64,000 nucleotides of DNA from assembly GCA_007922195.1 (NCBI GenBank), contig ML682024.1, positions 9,372,597 to 9,436,596 on the forward strand. The letters run 5' to 3'. The notes below the pieces were generated by a model. The model made no database searches. It saw nothing but the letters and a program-made list of their open reading frames with translations, and was not told where the DNA came from. Made by a program: the position numbers and the translations under genes. This document shows positions 57,041 through 64,000 of this stretch, piece after piece; the first letter of the stretch is position 1; each line of letters opens with the position of its first letter. This stretch comes from Podocnemis expansa (Eukaryota > Chordata > Testudines > Podocnemididae).

Positions 57041-57429
57041 TCCCAATGGATCATAGCAATACATGCCTTAAAGGGACCTCAAGAGTTCATTTAGTCCTTT
57101 TCTCCCACAATGAAGCAGCATTAACTATTCCTAGACCATCCTTGTCAGGTGTTTCTGTAACCTGTTAGAGTTAGAAAACTTTCCTAATGTCTAATTTAAG
57201 CTTCCCTTACTATAGCTTGACCCAATTACTTGTCCTTTCATTGATGGACATGAAGAACAATTGATTGCCATCCTCTTTATAAGAAATCTTAGCATATCAG
57301 CAGACTTAGAAGTTTTCCTTTCCCCAGACAAAATGTCCTATTTTTTATCTTTTCCTTGGAGATTTGGTTTTTAAAACTATTTTGATCCACTCCTCTGGAG
57401 TCTCTCCAGCTCATCCAGATTTTAACTAA

Positions 57430-58170
57430 GAGCTATGTCTACATTGCTATGCCTGTTTGAAAAAACTTTTTTGGGATAAGTATTTTGACATAATTATCTA
57501 AAAACAAACATTTTTTTCAAAAATGCTATTTTGGGACAACAGTCGAGGAACCGCTTGTTGTCCCGAAATACCGTGGTTTTTTATTTATTTATTTGTTTGT
57601 TTGTTTTGAAAAAATAAAGTCCACACTGGACTTTCTTTTTTGAAAAAAAGCAAGGTAATGGATGAGATAGGGAGGCTTTTTCAGAAAAAAAAAGCCTTTG
57701 CCATGTCTGGGGATGGCTTTTTTCAAAAAATTATCTCGAAAAATGGTTTTTTTTCTCCAAAATATAACAAGGATCCCAAAAATGCAATCTGGTATTTTGA
57801 GATATTGATACACTTTTTTGAATAAGCTAAACCCGCTAGCTTTTTCAAAATAAGAAGCCTTTTTCAAGGTAGCTTTAAAAAAAAAAAAAAAAAAACCCCC
57901 CCCTGGACATGGCAAAGGCCTTTTTTCAAAAAAGCCTTCCTATCTCATCCATTGCCTTGCTTTTTTTTTCGAAGAAGAAAGTCTGGTGTAGACTTTCTTT
58001 TTCAAACAAAAAAGAAAAAAAAGCAGTATTTTGGGACAACAAGCAGTTCCCCGACTATTGTTTCAAAATAGCATTTTTGAGAAAAAAAGTTTTTCCGAGG
58101 TAATTATTTTGAAATACTTATCCCAAAAAAAGTCTTATTTTGAAAAAGCAGAGCAGTGCATATGTACCCC
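57430..58170. mobile_element. Foldback DNA transposon with TTTTTCAAAAA arms (copy D)
   Basis: Ends GAGCTATGTCTACATTGCT and AGCAGTGCATATGTACCCC are related to the A, B and C ends. The arms are long inverted repeats: CAAGGTAATGGATGAGATAG (57649) on the left reappears inverted as CTATCTCATCCATTGCCTTG (57941). TTTTTTCAAAAA palindromes fill the arms. No clean target duplication. No coding. Confidence 0.75.
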
Positions 58171-58766
58171 AGATGTGGTGCCCAAAACTAGACACACCAG
58201 TTGAAGTCAGACCAGTGCTGAGTAGAGTAGGACAGTTATCTCTTATGCCTTATATATGATTCACCCTATTAGTATGCCCCAGAATATCATCCTTTTTCAC
58301 ATTTGTATCACATTGTTGATTCATTTAACTTGTGATCCACTCTAACCCCCCAGGTCCGTTTTTGCAGTGCTACCACCATGTCTGTTACTTCCCCCTTATT
58401 CCCTGTTTTTTGTTATACATTTGATTTTACTCAGTGTAGTCTTTATTAAATTGCATCTGGTTGTTTTCAGACCAATCCTCTGTTTTACTAATGTCAGTTT
58501 GAATTCTAATAATTTCTCCAAAGTGCTGGCAACCCTTCCCAGCTTGTTATCTGAAAGATTTATGTGCATAGACTGCACTACATCATCCAAGTCATTAATG
58601 AAAATGTTTCATGGTACTGGAACCAGCATAGACCCCTGAGAGGCCCTCCTAGAAAAAGTCTCCCAGTTTCACAATAAACCATTGATAACTATTCATTGAC
58701 TATGGGTTCGAAACCAGCTAGATAGACATTTTACAGTAATTACATCTAAACCACATTTCCTTAGTT

Positions 58767-59318
58767 TGTTGTGAGATTTGTAATGAAACCACAAACTTGT
58801 GAGCATAAGTGACGCCATCTTAGCACTATCCCTGTAACATTATTCCAACCTCTAGCCTGACTAACAAGAATACAGGGCCCCTCTCATCCTTGAAACAGTC
58901 TGTAAGCAGGAGATAGGGGAAACTTACACCAGTCTCAAGGTCATCTATTTATCAACAATTTATCCTGTTTATTACATTCCCAGGCTCTGAGGAGCCAGCC
59001 TGACCTCTTTACTAATTCTCCTATCTTATATGAAACATAAGAGCCTAACAAAGAAATTCCTTTACCCCATATGAATATGTATGAAAACTATCCCTATATG
59101 GTACTAATAAATGTATTAATCTTGTTTACCTTGAATATATTAACCATTTTTGGAATTCCTTGAATTAAGTATTTGTACCTGTGTATAAAACCCTTTAGCA
59201 CTGGTCTTTCGGGGCCGGCCACACTTAGTAGCTCTGAGTGTCAATAAACTTGTGATTCTTCTTCCTGTTGTCCGGCTCCTTCATTGACCAGAGCAGAGAA
59301 CAAACTTTTCTCTCAACA
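58767..59318 (+). repeat. Solo LTR of a retroviral-type element
   Basis: It starts TGTTGTGAGA and ends TCTCAACA, with a perfect 4-bp duplication AGTT (58763-58766, 59319-59322). TATAAAA at 59184-59190 and AATAAA at 59243-59248 are correctly spaced promoter and polyadenylation signals on the plus strand. 552 bp. Confidence 0.85.
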
Positions 59319-59512
59319 AGTTTTTTACTGAGAAAGTCATGTTTGACTGTGTCAAAGGCTTTATTGAAATCAAGCTATCTCATGTCTACTACTTCCCCCT
59401 TCCCTACTAGACCAGAAACCCTGTAAAAGAAGGAAATTAGGTTGGTTTGGCATGATTAGTTCTTCATAAATTCATTTTAATTCATTTTCCTCCCATTCTG
59501 TATATTCCCCAT

Positions 59513-59617
59513 CTTCAAGCATCTGATGTAGTGGGATTTCCTCCCATGAAAGCTCATGCAATAAATAAATGTTTTTGTCTTTAAAAGTGCCACAGGACTT
59601 CTTGTTTATTTTGATAG
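59513..59617 (-). mobile_element. Penelope-like terminal fragment
   Basis: GAAAGCTCATGCAATAAATA and TTTAAAAGTGCCACAGGACT match the right end of the Penelope-like element at 23415-23470. Confidence 0.75.
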
Positions 59618-59811
59618 ATTCATGTTGACTGTTCCTTGAAACCTTCTTGTCACCTATACACTTATAATTTTATCATTCAATAATTTTTAACAGTGTCTTT
59701 TCTGGTATCAAAGTCAGTCTGACTGGTCTATATTTCCCTAGATCCCCTTTTAAAACACAGGTACTTTAATTGCCTTTTTCAGTCTTCCAGGACCTCACCT
59801 ATTCCTTAGGG

Positions 59812-60202
59812 CAGTGGTTCCCAACCTGTGGTCCGGGGACCCCCAGGGGTCTGCGGACATGTTGCAGGGGGTCCGCAGAGCCTCTCCCTACCGGGACCAG
59901 AATCCAGCTACAGCGCCGATGCTCACCGCCAGGGCTGCCTTTCCCCTCCCATGGCTGGATCCTGGCAGGGGGATGGGGCTGCAGCAGCTCCCTGGCAGGG
60001 GCAAGAGCAGAGGGCCATAGCTGCTGCGGCTCAGCTCCCCAGTGGTGCAGACCATGGTGGCGGCAGCACTGCTCGCTGGCTTTCCCAGTGGCACCGCCAG
60101 AGTCTGCCCGCGTGGGCCAAATTAAGTAATTAGCCAGGGAGGCTGCAACAATTAATTTTGTTAAAAAGGGGTCCCCAGCCTGAAAAAGATTGGGAACCAC
60201 TG
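59812..60202. mobile_element. hAT-type non-autonomous element
   Basis: Ends CAGTGGTTCCCAACC and GGGAACCACTG are hAT termini. A perfect 8-bp duplication CCTTAGGG flanks it (59804-59811, 60203-60210). 391 bp, no coding. Confidence 0.9.
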
Positions 60203-60207
60203 CCTTA

Positions 60208-60715
60208 GGGTGATGTCTACACTTAGAGGGTCAATTCATATTAATGAATTTGAACTAGTCAATTTGACCTAATAACTATTATTTTGAATTCAGTACATTC
60301 AAATTGACATGGACCCACAGGAAACTCCAATTCTAATTAGCATGTCCATGAACTGGACTTGCTAATTTGAATTGGAGGAAGGGCATCATGGGAGGTGTTG
60401 CAATATGGCCCCCTAGAAGGGCCATGCTATCACCCAATCCCCTGCTGGGCTCCAGCGCTCTGAGACTGGCACAGGGAAAAGCATCCCCTGCCCAGCTCTA
60501 GCTTCAGAAGTCAGGAACCTGGCAAGGGGTGTTTTCCCCTCCTAGGGCATCCCCATTCCCACACAGCACAGTGGGAACAGGGGAGAAGGGATTCCCTCAC
60601 CCAGTGCAGTCAGCGCAGCTGGGGGAATCCCTTGTCTTCTGGAATCTGGTCCCAGAAATTCTGGCCCATGAGATTTGTGGGCCTCAGAACTGTGTTCCAT
60701 GGCATTCTGGTTCAC
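60208..60715. mobile_element. Truncated AATTCAAATT-subfamily DNA transposon (copy A3)
   Basis: It begins GGGTGATGTCTACACTTAG, whose GGG is part of the hAT duplication, and continues with AATTCATATT/CAAATTGACATGG motifs, then GC-rich sequence like the interior of A2 (GCATCCCCTGCCCAGCTCTAG). No matching right end was found, so the right side is lost. Confidence 0.65.
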
Positions 60716-60935
60716 TTTAATCCTTGTTCTTACGTACCTTAAAATGAATTTCAGCAGGCCCCACCAACCTTAATACATCTAACTTATCTAAACAATTTTT
60801 TACTTGCTTTTGCTTCACTCTGACTTGTGTTCCTTCTCTCATTTATTGTTAATATTAATCATGTTAAGCATCTGGTCACCATTAATTTCTTTTATTGAAG
60901 ACCTGAAATCTATCCCATAGCCATTCTATTATTCA

Positions 60936-62300
60936 CTGAGGAATTGCCAGTGCCACAGAGCACTCAGTTTCCTATCCCTTCCCACCCCAGCCAGCTCCTT
61001 TCAGAACGCAGTGGTCATATATCCAGAAATACAACAAGGGTTAAGGAATTACTTTTTGCTACCTTTGTCTGTTTACATGAAACTAAAACAAAAGGGAATA
61101 ATAATATTATTGGAAAGGCTCCCGTCACTCTCTGTCTGATAAAGAGACAGAATCAGAAATGATATGACCATGAATTGAACTGGATACCATGGTTACTATG
61201 GGCTTTCCAAAGGTACCTAAGGATTTGTAGGTCCAGTTCCCATATTAAGAACTCCATGTCTCCAAAGCAGATTTGACAAATTCAGTATCACATTAATGTT
61301 TCCCTAACTGACACCTTTCTGTACACACACAAGCTAGCTTCATCCATCAACTCTGTGAAAGTAGAATTTTTTTGTTTTTCAGAAATCTCAGGCTTTACAG
61401 CAGTAATGAAGTTTTCTTTAATGCAGTTTATTTCTTGACAGACAGCAATCACTTCAAAGCTCGTGTTTCAGGAACCACTGGGATACCTGGAATAGCTGCC
61501 CCCACGTTTATACAGTGATCACTTTCCCCAGCTTTTTCAACTGCATCAAAGGTTCATTCTTGCTGCTGTGACCCCAAAGCACAACTCTGAAACTCTTCTT
61601 CCTCCTGAATATGCAACTGCAGGGCCCATTCAACTTTCCTGGCCTTTGCTTCTATTTTAAGCTTCATTTCTGCTTTCTACTTACTATGTTCACATTTTTC
61701 TTCTTCCCCCCTCACATCAGAATTCTTCCCACCACCGAGCAATCTCTACCTGGATCTCTGCCACACTTGAAAACCTCTCCATATTTCCCTGTGCTTATTT
61801 CCTTCTCTCAAAATAGACAGAAAATAACAAACCACGATCTCCTCCCAACAGTTCTCAGTCACTTTACACAAAACTCACTTAAAATCATCAACGCCAATTA
61901 CAGCATCAAGCTGGGCACAGACCTCAATTGCTCCATCACCGTGATGTTCCCCTCCAAGAATCTGGCTGCTGTGCTGCTGTGACCCTGACTTCCATTCCTG
62001 AACTCCCAACTTACCCCACTATGCCAGGTGACCACTCACTCCTGAGTTGTTCCACTAGCCTCCTGCAAGTAATTAGCCCCAGGTAATGGGTGTGTGCCCT
62101 CTGCTCAGTCATGGGCTGGTCCCCTAGTGAGCATCTCAGGCCCCAGATACCACACACTGGGAACTTCCATCCTACTGGGATCTGGCCCCTTCACTAATCA
62201 GTGTAGAGTCATTGATTCTTGTTTGCTCATTTGTCAGAAAAACGGATATGCCAGCCTCACTCATTCTCACCCTCTAAAGTTCACCCCAGTTTAGACTAAA
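60936..62300. other. Unclassified interval
   Basis: No recognised gene. Minus-strand translation around 61430-61680 gives charged, helix-like pieces (KLKIEAKARKVEW; EVIAVCQEINCIKEN) that could be a decayed gag-like or host exon, but support is too thin to name. A 123-codon plus frame at 61611-61982 has no recognisable motif. Confidence 0.4.
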
Positions 62301-63141
62301 CATAGAGTCAAAGAATAGTAGGGCTGGAAGGGACCTCATGAGGTCATCTAGTCCAACTCCCTGCTAAAAGCAGGACTACCTCCACTAAGTCATCTCAGCC
62401 AGGGTTGTGTCCAGCCAAGTCTTAAACGTTTCCAAAGTTGGAGATTCCACCACCTCCCTAGCTAACCCATTCCAGTGCCTCACCACCCTCCTAGTGAGTA
62501 AGTTATCACTAATATCCAACCTATACTTCCCCAGCTGCAACTTGAGACTATTGCTCCTTGTTCTGTCATCTGTCACCACTGAGAATGGCCTAGCTGTTTC
62601 CTCTTAGGAACACCCCTTCAAATAGTTCAAGTCTGCTATCAAATCCCCCCTCAGTCTTCTCTTCTGCAGACTGAATATGCCAAGTTCTTTCAGTATCTCC
62701 TTGTAACGCATGTGCCCCAGCTCCCTAATCATTTTTGTTGCCTACTGCTGGACTCTTTCTAATTTGTCCACATCCTTTCTGTAGTGTGGAGCCCAAGACT
62801 GGATATATTATTCCAGATGCAGCCGCACTAGTGCTAAACACAGGGGAATAATCACATCCTTTGATCTGCTGGCAACACTCCTACTTATGCAGCCCAATAT
62901 GCCAATTGTCTTTTTGGCTACAAAACAACACTGTTGACTCCTATCCAGCTTCCCTTCCACCATAACTCCCAGATCCTTTTCTACAGAGCTGCTACTTAGT
63001 CGGTCCGTCCCAAGCCTGTAGCCATACGTGGGATTTTTCCATCCTCAGTGCCAGACTTTGCACTTGTCCTTGTTGAGCCTCATGAAGCCCAATGCTCCAA
63101 TTTGTCTAGGTCTCCCTGAATCCTACCCCTACCATCTAGTA
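62301..63141 (-). mobile_element. CR1 LINE 3' fragment
   Basis: AGGGCTGGAAGGGACCTCAT, CTAGTCCAACTCCCTGC, and then TTCCAGTGCCTCACCACCCT match the left part of the CR1 at 31520-33300. A hAT element interrupts it at 63142. Confidence 0.88.
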
Positions 63142-64000
63142 CAGGGGTGGCCAAACTTACGGACCTCAAGAGCCACACAAGTCGATTATTAAACCTTTGA
63201 GAGCCGCACTGAGGCATATAACCACTTATTTTTACCTACTCCAAAATTACTAAGCTTAAAATTCATTGAGCACTTTAATTTTATCATAAAAATAGGGCAA
63301 ATATTGATCCACTAATGGCAGATTCTAATAATTATTTAAGATTACCATGAAACTAGGCCTACACAGTAAAAATTTAGCTGTTGCTAGATGTAGAACACTA
63401 TAGGCTTGTGGCAAGTTTTTTTTTTTAAATCTGGGCAGTAACTTATCAATGCAGCAGGTAAAAGCTCTCTCAAATGCTGATCTCTAAGTATTGCACAATG
63501 TTTTGAATTTCATTGTGGAATATGATGCTTCACAGCCGTAAGTTGTGCCAAAAATTGAAAGTAATCTATGTTCAGTTTTATACTTTTCTCCTTTGTATTT
63601 TCATTTCTTAATATTCCACATCATGTTTAGGACTTGTAAAACATGATTTTATTTTAACAACGAGTAAGCTGCATTAGGGCCTACGAGAAAATCTAAACAT
63701 GCTATGGCTTCTCAGACCATGTCATGCTTCTCTCCCCCACTCCCTGTTGCCGCTTCCCTGCCGTCTCTTGCCACACTGCTGCTTCTCTGCTCTCCTCAAC
63801 CAGGCCATATTTTTGCCTCACACCCCATCCTGGCACCTACCATGCCCCCGCTTCCCTGCCAATATTTCTGCCAGTAAACTTGTTCACTAAAATACTCATG
63901 GACAGTTAAGACAAAAGGTCTGAGGACTCAGACACAATTAATTTTAAAATGAGAGTAACAGTAAGGGAAAATACTGCTCTAATCTTAATCCCGTGAAAAG
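63142..64000. mobile_element. Start of a hAT-type element, running out of the window
   Basis: CAGGGGTGGCCAAACTTAC followed by GAGCCACACAAG is a typical hAT terminus with its subterminal sequence, and it interrupts CR1. The rest is AT-rich with no recognised transposase; the right end is not in the window. Confidence 0.65.

Larger units (their letters stand above)
57041..60935 (-). mobile_element. Old CR1-like LINE remnant carrying five younger insertions
   Basis: CR1-like segments at 57041-57429, 58171-58766, 59323-59512, 59618-59803 and 60716-60935 follow the order of a minus-strand CR1, from its 3' region to RT (for example TTGACTGTGTCAAAGGCTTT at 59343). The insertions are 57430-58170, 58767-59318, 59513-59617, 59812-60202 and 60208-60715. 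Confidence 0.75.

Noticed and set aside
1..64000. Search for CRISPR arrays, operons, rRNA or canonical tRNA genes
   Set aside because: No regular spacer arrays, no rRNA-like sequence and no complete cloverleaf were seen; the material is vertebrate nuclear DNA.

Overview
This window is repeat-rich vertebrate nuclear DNA. The mix of CR1 LINEs, a Tx1-clade LINE, a Penelope-like element, DIRS elements, Gypsy elements, hAT elements and retroviral-type solo LTRs is what one meets in a reptile, and a turtle fits best (inference; no species marker is present). There are no operons, ribosome binding sites, rRNA genes, canonical tRNA genes or CRISPR arrays.

Host genes. One intact protein-coding gene is visible: a single-exon galactoside 2-alpha-L-fucosyltransferase (FUT2-like, GT11 family; minus strand, 40869-41912). 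It has a convincing splice acceptor just upstream of its ATG, and a same-strand solo LTR ends only 152 bases before that acceptor. A second host locus, also on the minus strand, is a TRIM/butyrophilin-type gene remnant: a PRY-SPRY (B30.2) exon at 28587-29098 with two in-frame stops, an AATAAA downstream, and a 27-base heptad-type mini-exon at 31064-31090 in compatible phase.

0-10.7 kb: a degraded plus-strand Gypsy element (RT, RNase H, DD35E integrase, 3' LTR) is cut by a 3.3 kb non-autonomous DNA transposon, a hAT element, and a second, minus-strand LTR element with a 6-bp target duplication that itself carries another DNA transposon. 11-25.3 kb: two DIRS-type tyrosine-recombinase retroelements lie head to head. 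The right one is split by a Penelope-like element (RT and GIY-YIG endonuclease), which is in turn split by three DNA elements, one containing a 100-N assembly gap.

25-31 kb: mostly unclassified sequence plus the B30.2 locus. 31.5-36.5 kb: a minus-strand CR1 LINE (endonuclease and RT) split by two DNA transposons and flanked by diverged direct repeats. 36.8-48 kb: the fucosyltransferase among hAT elements, an LTR, tRNA-like repeats and a repeat shared in inverted orientation with 27.6-28.2 kb. 48.3-56.3 kb: a nearly complete but decayed Tx1-like LINE interrupted by two solo LTRs. 56.3-64 kb: CR1 remnants with a stack of insertions.

One non-autonomous DNA transposon group recurs through the window. 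Its members share GGG(T/C)NATGT-type ends and 3-bp target duplications, but have quite different palindromic subterminal repeats. Together with the TRIM/butyrophilin mini-exon, the LTR next to the fucosyltransferase and the nested DIRS/Penelope complex, it is the most interesting material here.
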